In this document: positions 1-8,760 of the stretch, in pieces
How the letters are laid out: every line of letters begins with the position of its first letter
How positions within the stretch are numbered: position 1 is the first letter of the stretch
DNA from: Cohnella hashimotonis
GTDB taxonomy: Bacteria; Bacillota; Bacilli; Paenibacillales; Paenibacillaceae
Assembly (NCBI RefSeq): GCF_030014955.1
Contig: NZ_JAGRPV010000001.1
Location: 124,001 to 188,000 of the forward strand
DNA: 64,000 nucleotides
Direction of reading: 5' to 3'
Position numbers and translations under genes: made by a program
The notes under the pieces: generated by a model
Databases searched by the model: none
Told to the model about the DNA's origin: nothing
The model's input: the letters and a program-made list of their open reading frames with translations, nothing else

Positions 1-1
1 G

Positions 2-607
2 ATCGCGCGCCTGCTGCTCCGCTTCTACGATCCGCAGCAGGGCGCCGTAACGCTGTCCGGTACGGATCTGCGCGCATTCAAGCTCGGCGAGCTGCGCGGG
101 TACGTCGCGATGGTGACGCAAAACATCGAAATACTAGCGGGCACGGTCAGGGACAATCTGACGCTGTTCGACGGGCGCATCCCCGATAGCCGCATTATGG
201 ACGTGCTGTCCGAGCTCGGACTGGACGGCTGGTTCGCGGGCATGCCGGACGGACTGGATACGTACTTGTCGTCCGGCGGCGCGGGTTTGTCTGCCGGCGA
301 AGGACAACTGCTTGCTTTTGCGCGCGTGTTCCTTACCGACCCTAAGCTGGTCATCCTGGACGAGGCTTCGTCGCGGCTGGATCCGCTGACGGAGAGCCGG
401 ATCGAAGCGGCCGTAGACCGGCTGCTGCAAAACCGGACCTGCATCATCATCGCGCACCGGCTGGCGACGATCCAGCGGGCGGACGATATCGCGATCCTGG
501 AGCAGGGGCGGGTCGTCGAATACGGCAGGCGCGCGTCGCTGGCCGGCAATCCGGATTCCCGCTTCAGCCGGATGCTGGCCGTCGGCATGGAGGAGGTGCT
601 CGTATGA
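2..607 (+). CDS. ABC exporter half-transporter, ATP-binding C-terminal part (5' end outside window)
   Basis: The reading frame is open from the first bases of the window, so only the nucleotide-binding domain of this half-transporter is seen and the membrane domain and Walker A lie upstream. Visible are the Q-loop region (VTQN), a signature motif that reads LSAGE instead of LSGGQ, a Walker B with the catalytic Glu (VILDEASS) and an intact switch His (IIAHRLATI). It ends ATGA with the next gene, so the two are translationally coupled and probably form a heterodimer. Export of a drug, peptide or lipid is a family-level inference; the substrate cannot be read from sequence. Confidence 0.88.
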   Translation: MARLLLRFYDPQQGAVTLSGTDLRAFKLGELRGYVAMVTQNIEILAGTVRDNLTLFDGRIPDSRIMDVLSELGLDGWFAGMPDGLDTYLSSGGAGLSAGEGQLLAFARVFLTDPKLVILDEASSRLDPLTESRIEAAVDRLLQNRTCIIIAHRLATIQRADDIAILEQGRVVEYGRRASLAGNPDSRFSRMLAVGMEEVLV

Positions 608-2439
608 AGACAAGCGGATTTTTCTGGCGAATGCTCGGGTACCGGCCCGGCTTGTACCTGCTGAACCTGCTGGCATGGACGCTCATCCACATGGCGCCGC
701 TGCTGCCGGGTCTGCTGACCAAAGCCTTTTTCGATCATCTGGAAGGCACGCATCCGTTCCCCTTCGGCGCCGGCGCGATCGCCGCGCTTCTTGTGGCCGC
801 GGCGCTGGCGCGGATTGCGCTGATTTATTGCGGATTCCTGACGGACGTCGCGTTCCGCTACCGCATCTCCAGCCTGCTGAGACGCAATTTGCTCGCGCAT
901 GTCCTGCGGGCGCCCGGCGCGCGCGCGATTCCCGGTTCCCCCGGCGAAGCGATCAGCAACTTCAGGGACGACGTCGAGCAGGCCGAAGAGGCGACGAGCT
1001 GGTCGGTCGACACGCTCGGTCTCGTCGGATTCGTGGTCGCGGCCAGCTGGATACTGCTCTCGATCGACGCGCAGTTGACCGTACTCGTCTTCGTGCCTCT
1101 CATTCTCGTCGTCACGGCGGCTCAGATCGCCACGACCCGCATCCGCAAGTACCGGGCGGCGAGCCGGGAATCTACGGCCCAGGTGACGGGCGCGATCAGC
1201 GAGATGTTCGGCAGCGTGCTGGCCATCCAGGTAGCCGGCGCGGAGAAGCGGGTCGTCGACCGGTTCGCGAAGCTGGGCGAGAGCAGACGGCAGTCGATGA
1301 TCAAAGACAAGCTGCTGACGGAGACGCTGTCGTCCGTGTTCAACAACTCCGTGAACCTCGGCACCGGCATCATTTTGCTGCTCGCGGGCATCAAGATGAG
1401 GGGCGGCGAATTTACGATCGGCGACTTCTCGCTGTTCGTCTATTATTTGACCTTCGTGACCCAACTGATCTCCAACGTCGGCAACTTCATGACCTATTAC
1501 AAGCAGATGGACGTCAGCTTCGGCCGGCTCAAGGAGATGCTGCGCGGCGCGTCGCCTGCGCTGCTCGTAAGAAAGGCGTATATCGGTCTCGGCAAAAAGG
1601 AAGGGCGGAGAGGCGCGCACGACGAGAATGGACGGAAGGAAGGCGCGGCGCAGCACGAGGAGGAAGAGGCGCTTGCGCCGGTCGTGCAGGCGGCGCCGCT
1701 GCGCGAGCTCGCAGCGTCCGGCCTGACCTACCGGTATCCGGAGACGGGAAGGGGCATCGAGGACATCGATCTGACTCTGCCCCGCGGCTCCTTTACCGTG
1801 ATCACCGGCATGGTCGGCTCGGGCAAGACGACGCTGCTGCGCGCGCTGCTCGGGCTGCTGCCGGCGGAGCGCGGCACGATCCGGTGGAACGGCGAGCCCG
1901 TCGCGCAGCCCGCCGACTTCTTCGTGCCGCCGCAGAGCGCCTATACCGCGCAGATTCCCAGGCTGTACAGCGCCACCCTGCGGGACAACATCCTGCTGGG
2001 TGCGGCTTCGACGCCGGAAGAGCTTGCGGGCGCGCTGCATGCCGCCGTGCTCGAGGAGGATATCGCGGGACTCCGGGAAGGACTGGAGACGATGGTCGGA
2101 CCGCGGGGCGTGAAGCTGTCCGGCGGCCAGGCGCAGCGCACCGCGGCGGCGCGCATGCTCGCGCGGGACGCGCAGCTGTACGTCTTCGACGACTTGTCCT
2201 CCGCGCTCGACGTGGACACCGAGAGGCGGCTATGGGAGCGCCTGTTCAAGGCGAAGGGCAGCGCGACGTGCCTTGTCGTCTCCCACCGCAAGGCGGCCTT
2301 GGCGCGAGCCGACCGGATCGTGCTGCTGAGCGACGGCCGAATCGAGGCCCAGGGTACGGCGGCGGAGCTGCTCGCCTCGAGCGAGAGCTTCCGCAAGCTA
2401 TGGCAAGGGGAGAGCGCGGAGGAAATCGGGGAAAAGTAA
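604..2439 (+). CDS. ABC exporter half-transporter (membrane domain plus ATPase), partner of preceding gene
   Basis: This 611-residue protein has an N-terminal six-helix exporter domain (about residues 15-310), a charged Glu/Lys/Arg-rich linker (about 325-360) and an ATPase domain with Walker A GMVGSGKT near residue 402, a canonical signature LSGGQ and a switch His (VVSHRKA). Its Walker B reads YVFDDLSS, with Asp where the catalytic Glu should be. The upstream partner has the opposite defect (good Glu, poor signature). The pair therefore builds one competent and one degenerate ATP site, as in known heterodimeric exporters such as BmrCD. It starts inside the stop of the upstream gene. The substrate is unknown. 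Confidence 0.9.
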   Translation: MKTSGFFWRMLGYRPGLYLLNLLAWTLIHMAPLLPGLLTKAFFDHLEGTHPFPFGAGAIAALLVAAALARIALIYCGFLTDVAFRYRISSLLRRNLLAHVLRAPGARAIPGSPGEAISNFRDDVEQAEEATSWSVDTLGLVGFVVAASWILLSIDAQLTVLVFVPLILVVTAAQIATTRIRKYRAASRESTAQVTGAISEMFGSVLAIQVAGAEKRVVDRFAKLGESRRQSMIKDKLLTETLSSVFNNSVNLGTGIILLLAGIKMRGGEFTIGDFSLFVYYLTFVTQLISNVGNFMTYYKQMDVSFGRLKEMLRGASPALLVRKAYIGLGKKEGRRGAHDENGRKEGAAQHEEEEALAPVVQAAPLRELAASGLTYRYPETGRGIEDIDLTLPRGSFTVITGMVGSGKTTLLRALLGLLPAERGTIRWNGEPVAQPADFFVPPQSAYTAQIPRLYSATLRDNILLGAASTPEELAGALHAAVLEEDIAGLREGLETMVGPRGVKLSGGQAQRTAAARMLARDAQLYVFDDLSSALDVDTERRLWERLFKAKGSATCLVVSHRKAALARADRIVLLSDGRIEAQGTAAELLASSESFRKLWQGESAEEIGEK

Positions 2440-2463
2440 AATAAGCGAGGAGGCAGATAGGGA

Positions 2464-3219
2464 ATGGAGAACAAAGAGCGTTTTACAGATCGCGTGGAGA
2501 CGTACGTGAAGTACAGGCCAAGTTACCCGGAAGCCGCTATCGATTACTTGTACGGGGAGGCCGGCCTCCGGCGCGATTCGCAAGTTGCGGACATCGGCGC
2601 GGGCACCGGAATATTCTCGCGGCTGCTGTTGGAGCGGGGGACGCCCGTCACGGCCATCGAGCCTAACCGCGCGATGCGCGAAGAAGCGGAGCGGGCGCTG
2701 CAGGGCTATCAGGGCTTTAAGGCGGTGAACGGCGCGGCGGAGCAGACGGGGCTGCCGGACGCTTCGGCGGACTTTATCGTTTCCGCCCAGGCGTTCCACT
2801 GGTTCGATCAGGCCGCGGCGAAGCGGGAGTTCCATCGGCTGCTGCGTCCCAAAGGGAAGGCGGCGCTCATCTGGAACACGCGGCTCACGAGCGGCTCGCC
2901 GTTTCTGGAGGCGTACGAGGCGCTGCTGCTGCGTCTGGGCACCGACTATGCGACGGTGAACCATCGCAATATTACGCAGGAGCAGCTCGCGGCCTTCTTC
3001 GAGCCGGGCACGAAGCGCGAAGCGCGGTTTCCCAACCGCCAGCTGTTCGACTTCGACGGCTTGAGCGGGCGGCTGCGTTCTTCCTCGTATACCCCCGTAC
3101 CCGGTGACCCGAACTATGAGCCGATGATGCGCGACCTGCGCGACATCTTCGATCGTTATCAGCAGGATGGATACGTTTCTTTTGATTATGAGACGGAGAT
3201 TTACTCGGGCTCGGTATAG
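2464..3219 (+). CDS. class I SAM-dependent methyltransferase
   Basis: A 251-residue protein of the UbiE/Methyltransf_11 type. Motif I (VADIGAGTGIFSRLL) lies at about residues 39-53, followed by an acidic motif II (TAIEPN) and a post-II region (FIVSAQAFHWFD) typical of small-molecule methyltransferases that resemble TrmR/YcgJ proteins. An AGGAGG ribosome binding site sits 11 bases before the ATG. It follows the ABC exporter by 24 bases and may be cotranscribed with it. The methyl acceptor cannot be predicted. It is unrelated in sequence position to the second methyltransferase at 29.7 kb, though both have the same fold. Confidence 0.85.
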   Translation: MENKERFTDRVETYVKYRPSYPEAAIDYLYGEAGLRRDSQVADIGAGTGIFSRLLLERGTPVTAIEPNRAMREEAERALQGYQGFKAVNGAAEQTGLPDASADFIVSAQAFHWFDQAAAKREFHRLLRPKGKAALIWNTRLTSGSPFLEAYEALLLRLGTDYATVNHRNITQEQLAAFFEPGTKREARFPNRQLFDFDGLSGRLRSSSYTPVPGDPNYEPMMRDLRDIFDRYQQDGYVSFDYETEIYSGSV

Positions 3220-3348
3220 CGCGCTGCGGGATAAAACACTGCGGGACGCGTCGGGGGCATATCCCGGCTCGTCCGGCGGTTCGTCCGGGGAAAGACGCTT
3301 TCCGTCTCCTCGTTGTCGAAAAGCATTTTCACATTTTTAAATTTTCGC

Positions 3349-3377
3349 TTGCATTTTTCCGGAGGATTTGCTAATAA
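3349..3377 (+). promoter_or_regulatory. sigma-A promoter of first tRNA block
   Basis: TTGCAT, a 17-base spacer and TAATAA lie 70 bases before the first tRNA. The second tRNA block has a closely matching promoter at 16413. Confidence 0.65.
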
Positions 3378-3446
3378 TAGAAATTGCTTTTGGAAAAAAG
3401 CTAAAGAAGACGGCCCAGCATATTGCCACCGGACTGATCGCCATGC

Positions 3447-3521
3447 GCGGAAATAGCTCAGTGGTAGAGCATCTCGTTGCCAACGAGAAGGTCGCGGGTT
3501 CGAATCCCGTTTTCCGCTCCA
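3447..3521 (+). tRNA. tRNA-Gly(GCC)
   Basis: A full cloverleaf: acceptor GCGGAAA pairs with TTTCCGC, the T-arm contains GGTTCGAATCC, the anticodon loop is TTGCCAA (anticodon GCC) and the 3' CCA is encoded. Identical copies lie at 16511 and 16899. Confidence 0.97.
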
Positions 3522-3527
3522 TGATAT

Positions 3528-3604
3528 GCGCCCTTAGCTCAGCTGGATAGAGCGTCAGACTACGAATCTGAAGGCCGGGAGTTCGAATCTCTCAGGGCGC
3601 GCCA
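3528..3604 (+). tRNA. tRNA-Arg(ACG)
   Basis: Acceptor GCGCCCT pairs with AGGGCGC, the anticodon loop is CTACGAA (anticodon ACG, read as ICG after modification) and CCA is encoded. An identical copy lies at 16592. Confidence 0.97.
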
Positions 3605-3619
3605 CTTTTTTCATACTGT

Positions 3620-3696
3620 CGGGACGTAGCTCAGCTTGGTAGAGCACCTGGTTTGGGACCAGGGGGTCGCATGTTCGAATCGTGTCGTCCCGACCA
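3620..3696 (+). tRNA. tRNA-Pro(TGG)
   Basis: Acceptor CGGGACG pairs with CGTCCCG, the anticodon stem is CCTGG/CCAGG with loop TTTGGGA (anticodon TGG) and CCA is encoded. An identical copy lies at 16684. Confidence 0.97.
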
Positions 3697-3735
3697 CTTG
3701 ATTGCCCGAATGTCCTTCAATATAAAATCGCCTGA

Positions 3736-3759
3736 AAGCTTACTTCGGTAAGCTTTTTT
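3736..3759 (+). terminator. rho-independent terminator after tRNA block 1
   Basis: The stem AAGCTTAC / GTAAGCTT with a stable TTCG tetraloop is followed by a T run. Confidence 0.85.
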
Positions 3760-3800
3760 AATTTCAATTTCATGCCCGACGCCATGCGCTCGAGTGAAGA

Positions 3801-3842
3801 AACAACGCTGTGGGGCCAAAGAGCCTCGGCAGCGTTGTTTTA
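3801..3842. terminator. bidirectional terminator between tRNA block and GntR gene
   Basis: AACAACGCTG and CAGCGTTGTT form a 10-bp stem. TTTT follows on the plus strand and a T-rich stretch follows on the minus strand, so it can end the minus-strand regulator gene. Confidence 0.6.
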
Positions 3843-3865
3843 TATATCGGCCCCTCATCTAATTG

Positions 3866-5248
3866 TCAGGAATTAGAATGTTCCAGACACAGATTTGCGA
3901 ACTTCTCCACAATAACGTCAGGTGAATCGAGTCCGAGCCAGAACATGCTCATATTTTCCTCCAACGTATTCCATACCCGATCCTCAAACAACTCGTTGAT
4001 AAAATAATTGTTGTCCATTCTGTCAGGCGACAAGTTCAACAGCCGCAAGTAGGCTTCCGGTTTAGCGTTGCGGTTAATCGGCTCTTTGACCGAAAGAAAC
4101 AACGTGTTTTCGGTTAATGCACGCTGCGTTTCGTCAGCCAGCGCGGTACGGACGAATGCGCCGGCAAGCTGCGCGTTCTCGCTGGAGGCCGGAATCATGA
4201 AGGCATTCGCCAGCAACAATGTGGAAGCATCGTTGTCGAACGGCAATGGAATGACGCGCGGCATGAAGTCGATATCGACATTTTGCCAATTAGCCATTTC
4301 CAGCATGGTCGTAAGGACCATGGCGGATTTGCCGTGGATGAAAGGGGTGCGCGGCCAGACCATCTCCGGGAAGGTGGTGGCGATCCGTTTGCGGAAGAAC
4401 AAATCCCGGATAACGGACAAAGACTGCAGCAGCACCTCTGTTTGCCGGTCGATATTGCCGGGCGCGAACCCGTTCATCAAGGCGAAAGCCAGCCAACGGT
4501 TGATCACAGGATGCATGGAAAACCCGTATTGCGTCGTAATCCCGTCCTGAACGACGGTCAGCTTGGCGGCCGCGGAGACAAAGTCGTCGAAGTTCCACTG
4601 CTTTTCCGGGATCGGAATGCCGTGACGTTTGAACAGCTCTGGATTGCAAGCGAAAAAGGCCGACGAAAAAGTGAACGGGGCGGCCATGATCCGATCCCCG
4701 GCAGCGAAATGTTTCATGATTTTCGGATAGACGGTGTCGATCTGTCCGGTAAGAAAAGGCGACAAATCGACGAAATCCGCAAGGTTGCTCATCTTCGAGA
4801 ACTGCATGTCCGGCACCAGGATGAGATCCGCGATCAGCCCCATCTCGCTGCCGGAACGGAACGATTCCCAGAACTTGTCGACCGGCAAGCCATGCACTTT
4901 CACTTCGACATCCGGATATTGACGTTCGAACGCTTCGACGAAGACGGGCAAGCCGTGATCGAGAAAAAAGGCCGGCGAAGGGGTCAGAATTCGCAAGGTT
5001 CGCCGTTTGTCTCCGGCAATGACGAGATCCTCCGGCACCAGGGTGCCCAGGCCGGCACGTTTCTCGATCAGCCCATCGGCGAGAAGCAGCGAAAGGGCGT
5101 GGCGTACGGACTTGCGGCTGATGCCGTAGCGGCTGCTTAATTCATTCTCGGGAAGCAGAAATTCGCCGGGCTTGATGATGCCGGTGCCGATCTGCTCTTT
5201 CAGCGTCTTGTATAGTTTGGTGTACAGAAATTCGCTTTCTCTTTTCAT
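3866..5248 (-). CDS. GntR-type regulator fused to a cytoplasmic solute-binding-protein domain
   Basis: A 460-residue protein. Residues 8-75 form a GntR winged helix (key parts PENELSSRYGISRKSVRHAL and the wing RAGLGTLVPE). The rest resembles the sugar-binding lipoproteins of ABC importers (SBP_bac_1 fold) but has no signal peptide or lipobox, so it should act inside the cell as the ligand sensor. It is transcribed away from an ABC uptake operon with its own binding protein at 5518, which makes that operon the obvious target. A palindrome lying between the two start sites is the likely operator. The ligand is probably the imported sugar or a product of it; this is inference. Confidence 0.85.
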   Translation of the reverse strand: MKRESEFLYTKLYKTLKEQIGTGIIKPGEFLLPENELSSRYGISRKSVRHALSLLLADGLIEKRAGLGTLVPEDLVIAGDKRRTLRILTPSPAFFLDHGLPVFVEAFERQYPDVEVKVHGLPVDKFWESFRSGSEMGLIADLILVPDMQFSKMSNLADFVDLSPFLTGQIDTVYPKIMKHFAAGDRIMAAPFTFSSAFFACNPELFKRHGIPIPEKQWNFDDFVSAAAKLTVVQDGITTQYGFSMHPVINRWLAFALMNGFAPGNIDRQTEVLLQSLSVIRDLFFRKRIATTFPEMVWPRTPFIHGKSAMVLTTMLEMANWQNVDIDFMPRVIPLPFDNDASTLLLANAFMIPASSENAQLAGAFVRTALADETQRALTENTLFLSVKEPINRNAKPEAYLRLLNLSPDRMDNNYFINELFEDRVWNTLEENMSMFWLGLDSPDVIVEKFANLCLEHSNS

Positions 5249-5307
5249 AGGGCCCCTCTTCTCGTCGAATTAAAGACGCGTTATCGTGCGGGCGCCGAAA
5301 AAACGCA

Positions 5308-5336
5308 TTGACAGGCTGTCTTTTGCTCTCTAGTAT
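5308..5336 (+). promoter_or_regulatory. promoter of the 5.5-15.9 kb uptake operon
   Basis: Perfect -35 TTGACA, 17-base spacer and -10 TAGTAT. The expected start is near 5343, leaving a leader of about 175 bases. Confidence 0.75.
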
Positions 5337-5343
5337 AAAGGGT

Positions 5344-5367
5344 ACAGGTTCGATACATGTTACCTGT
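5344..5367. promoter_or_regulatory. candidate operator for the GntR-SBP regulator
   Basis: A palindrome with 6-bp arms ACAGGT and ACCTGT spaced 12 bases apart. It sits exactly between the predicted start sites of the two divergent promoters (5308-5336 plus, 5381-5409 minus), where one bound dimer could repress both. Confidence 0.5.
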
Positions 5368-5380
5368 TTAGCGCTCCTGT

Positions 5381-5409
5381 ATTATAACACTTTTCGAGGG
5401 TCAATGAAA
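5381..5409 (-). promoter_or_regulatory. promoter of the GntR-SBP regulator gene
   Basis: Reading the minus strand, TTTCAT, 17 bases, then a perfect TATAAT. Confidence 0.6.
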
Positions 5410-5517
5410 GGAAAAAACCGGAAAACAAAGGGGATGAGGCTGTTTTATTACTTTTTGAGCAAACCTTAGGTATTTATTGATCCAAATTCCAACTTTTATC
5501 GGGGAGGGCCTAAAAAA

Positions 5518-6894
5518 ATGCGCAAGTTTTCATTGATTTGGACTGCCGCTCTAACCATTGCCCTGACGTTGAGCGCCTGCGGCAACGGAAGCAAGGGCGC
5601 AAACGGATCGTCATCTCCCGACAATGCCGCGACAAGCGCCGCTAGCGGTAATCAAAGCGCCGCCAAAGTGCCGATCAAACTCTGGGTTTATCCGATGATG
5701 AACGGCATTAACGGCGACGGAACCGGCAACCCGGACGACTGGGCGAAGGAATATGCCCGTCAATTCCAAGCGCAGTATCCGAACGCCGACATTTCGGTGG
5801 AGCTGCTCGATTGGGCGGGCGGTACGGAAAAAATCGACGTTGCCGTGGCTGCAGGGTCGCCGCCGGATCTCGTCTACACGATCAACAATTTCGGCGGCGT
5901 GACGAAGTACGGCAAACTAGGCGTGCTGGAGCCGATCGACGACTATTTGGAGCAAAGCGACTGGGACGATTACTCGGACGCCGTTAAAGGCGCCCTTCAA
6001 TATAAAAACAAAACATACATGTGGCCTTGGCTGAAGATGGTGTCGGCCGTGGCAGTCAACATGGACCTGTTCAAAGAACGCAACGCGACGGCGCTGCTGC
6101 CGCTGGATCGCGAACTGCGGGACTGGACGTTCGACGAGTTTCTCAAGGCCGCCCAAGCCACGACTTTCAGCCGCAACGGCGGAAGCAATCCTGATGTTTA
6201 CGGAACGGTCGTGTGGGGGAAGGACGCGCCATTCTATATGTATTTGAACGGATTGACCAATGGCGGCAACATCGTGAATTCGACGTTCGAAAAAGCGACC
6301 ATTACGGACAAGCCGTTTGAAGAGGGGCTTCAGTTCACGATCGACCTCGCGAACAAGCACAAGGTGGCGCCTCCGGGAGGCGCGGGAATCAGCGCCATGA
6401 ACGCCAAGGAGATGTTCTTGAACCAGCAGATCGCCATGATGCCCGACGCTCCGTTCCTGCTCGAGGAAGCCAAAAGCGCGCCCAAGCCTTTCGAAATCGC
6501 GTTTGTGGCTCCGCCGCACGGAGCGAACCAGCCGACCGCGGCCTGGAACAACGTCGGAGGCTTCATCGTTTTTAAGCAGCAAAACGAAGAGAAGAAAAAA
6601 TTGGTCATGGAATTCGCCCGGTTCATTACGAACAGCGAAAACTCCAAAATCGTCAAGCAGATCGGCACGTTCCCGGCCCGCAATTCTTCGGGCAACCTGT
6701 ACAGCGACGACCCGGTCATGACGTATTTCGACAAGCTGTCCAATTACGGCAATTCGGTATTTTCGCGCTCGTTCGGTCTGGTCGATGTCGGCGATTGGGA
6801 GAAGGAAATCCAGGCTATGCTGATCGGCGGCAAGAAGGTCGGCGATTCGCTGGCGACGCTGGACGGCATTTTGCAGAAAAAAATGCAAGAGTAG
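5518..6894 (+). CDS. ABC transporter extracellular sugar-binding lipoprotein
   Basis: A 458-residue lipoprotein with a signal peptide ending in the lipobox LSAC (Cys about residue 21), a Ser/Ala/Asn-rich linker and then a family 1 solute-binding domain (opening PIKLWVYP; later DFLKAAQA and WNNVGGFIVFKQQ). It is anchored outside the membrane and delivers substrate to the two permeases that follow. A GGGGAGGG ribosome binding site precedes the ATG. No ATPase gene lies in the operon; such CUT1 importers usually share an MsmX-type ATPase encoded elsewhere. The substrate is unknown but probably a carbohydrate or glycoside. Confidence 0.93.
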   Translation: MRKFSLIWTAALTIALTLSACGNGSKGANGSSSPDNAATSAASGNQSAAKVPIKLWVYPMMNGINGDGTGNPDDWAKEYARQFQAQYPNADISVELLDWAGGTEKIDVAVAAGSPPDLVYTINNFGGVTKYGKLGVLEPIDDYLEQSDWDDYSDAVKGALQYKNKTYMWPWLKMVSAVAVNMDLFKERNATALLPLDRELRDWTFDEFLKAAQATTFSRNGGSNPDVYGTVVWGKDAPFYMYLNGLTNGGNIVNSTFEKATITDKPFEEGLQFTIDLANKHKVAPPGGAGISAMNAKEMFLNQQIAMMPDAPFLLEEAKSAPKPFEIAFVAPPHGANQPTAAWNNVGGFIVFKQQNEEKKKLVMEFARFITNSENSKIVKQIGTFPARNSSGNLYSDDPVMTYFDKLSNYGNSVFSRSFGLVDVGDWEKEIQAMLIGGKKVGDSLATLDGILQKKMQE

Positions 6895-6991
6895 ACGAAT
6901 TAAAAGGATAAGCGGAGAAGTTCTCCCGGTTGCCGAATGGAGGAAACCGGGAGAACGGACGCTTAAGACGACCGGTTTGGGGTGAAATGCG

Positions 6992-7861
6992 ATGTACCGA
7001 CTGCGGAAAGCGCTTCCGGGTTACCTGTTTCTATTGCCGTCTTGTGCGTTGTTCGCCGTGTTTATGTTTACGCCCATTTTCCGGGGACTTCAGCTCAGCT
7101 TCCAGCAATGGACGGTCTCCGGCTATGAATGGGTCGGCTTTAGCAATTACGAAACGGTGTTCAGCGACGCATTTTTTTGGAAATCGCTAGGGATTACCGG
7201 TATTTTTACGGTCATTACCGTAGCGGCCGGTTTGATGTTGTCGCTGGCCGCAGCCTTTGCGATCGACCCGTTCAAGGAAAAGACGCAAAATGTGTTCAAG
7301 GCGGCATTCTACTTGCCAAGCGTGGCACCGATTGTCATCGTATCGATCATCTGGCTGTGGCTGTATCATCCGTCCTTCGGCTTGCTGAATTATTTGCTGG
7401 ATTTGGCCGGATTGAAGCCGGTGTTGTGGCTGGGTGACCCGCAAGTGGCGCTGTTCTCGATTATCCTGATGACGGTAGCGGTGTCGCAAGGGCCGAACAT
7501 TCTGATTTTGGTCACGTCTCTCGGCGGCATTCCGAAAGATTATCAGGAAGCGGCCCGGATGGATGGCGCCAGCCTGTGGCAAGAAATCGTTCACATCAAG
7601 CTGCCCATGCTGAAGCCGACGATGACTTATCTGGTCGTCGTCAACACTGTAGGGTCGTTTCAAGTATTCGCACCGGTCTATATGCTGACTTCCGGAGGGC
7701 CCAATCGGGCCACGACGACGATCGGCTTTCTGATTTACGAGAACGCGTTTAAAAAATTCGACTTTGGCATCGCTTCGGCCCAAGCCATCGTGCTGCTCGC
7801 CATCGTGATGATTGTCGCCATTTTTCAATTCCGCACGATGGCAGGCGATTTGGAGTATTAG
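6992..7861 (+). CDS. ABC sugar permease, MalF/UgpA type
   Basis: A 289-residue membrane protein with about six helices. The ATPase-contact EAA loop reads DYQEAARMDGASLWQEIVHIKLP (near residues 187-209, key EAA and G). It forms the channel with the permease 41 bases downstream. The region of about 100 bases before it carries no gene; the ATG at 6992 follows GGGGTGA. Confidence 0.93.
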   Translation: MYRLRKALPGYLFLLPSCALFAVFMFTPIFRGLQLSFQQWTVSGYEWVGFSNYETVFSDAFFWKSLGITGIFTVITVAAGLMLSLAAAFAIDPFKEKTQNVFKAAFYLPSVAPIVIVSIIWLWLYHPSFGLLNYLLDLAGLKPVLWLGDPQVALFSIILMTVAVSQGPNILILVTSLGGIPKDYQEAARMDGASLWQEIVHIKLPMLKPTMTYLVVVNTVGSFQVFAPVYMLTSGGPNRATTTIGFLIYENAFKKFDFGIASAQAIVLLAIVMIVAIFQFRTMAGDLEY

Positions 7862-7902
7862 GGACCGATTCGAAAACGCGGACGAGAAGGGGAGGGGATG
7901 GG

Positions 7903-8730
7903 ATGGCCATCCGGCGAATCGACGGATTGCGATTAATCGGTTTCATCGTGCTAAGCTTGGCCGCGGTCACGCTGCTGTTCCCGTTCTATTGGATGGCGCT
8001 GCAGTCTTTCAAGCCTCCGACGTCGGCGATCCAAACGCCGCCCGATCTGTCGTGGGGCGGGCTTACGATCGCCAACTTCAAGAAGCTGACGGCGGACAAC
8101 TTCATCTGGATCTGGACCTCCAATAGCCTGATTGTGGCTGCCGGCGGTATGTTTGGCAATGTCATCCTGTGCTCGATGGCCGGCTATTCGTTTGCCAAGA
8201 AGGACTTTCCCGGCAAGCGGATTTTGTTTTGGGCGATTGTCAGCATTATGATGACCTCCACGCAAGTCATCATGGTGCCGCTGTTTATGCAAATGCGCGA
8301 TATGCATCTGCTCAATACGTACTGGGCGCTGCTGCTTCCGATTTTGGTTTCCCCGTTCGCGGTGTTTCTGACCAAGCAGTTCATGCATACGATTCCCGGC
8401 GAGCTGATCGCCGCGGCGAAGATAGACGGCTGCTCGGAGTGGCGCATTTTTTGGAACATCATCGTTCCGATTTCCATGCCGGTATTGGCCATGGTAGGGA
8501 TCTTCGGGTTCGTCACGCAGTGGAATGACTTTCTCTGGCCGTTGCTGGCGACGGAATCCCGGAATATGCGGACGCTGCAGGTCGGATTGGCCTCTATGCA
8601 ACTGCAGAACGTCGATTACGGTCTCGTGCTGGCGGGCGCGACCTGGACGATGGCTCCGATCGCCGCGCTGTTCATCGCCTTTCAGCGGTTTTTCGTCAAG
8701 GGAATTACGATTGGAGCCGTCAAAGGTTAA
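7903..8730 (+). CDS. ABC sugar permease, MalG/UgpE type
   Basis: A 275-residue membrane protein with the MalG-type EAA loop (ELIAAAKIDGCSEWRIFW, about residues 167-184) and the typical C-terminal end VKGITIGAVKG. It pairs with the preceding permease. GGGGAGGGG lies just before the ATG. Confidence 0.93.
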   Translation: MAIRRIDGLRLIGFIVLSLAAVTLLFPFYWMALQSFKPPTSAIQTPPDLSWGGLTIANFKKLTADNFIWIWTSNSLIVAAGGMFGNVILCSMAGYSFAKKDFPGKRILFWAIVSIMMTSTQVIMVPLFMQMRDMHLLNTYWALLLPILVSPFAVFLTKQFMHTIPGELIAAAKIDGCSEWRIFWNIIVPISMPVLAMVGIFGFVTQWNDFLWPLLATESRNMRTLQVGLASMQLQNVDYGLVLAGATWTMAPIAALFIAFQRFFVKGITIGAVKG

Positions 8731-8760
8731 GCTTCGAGAACGGCCCGGAGGTGCGGAATT

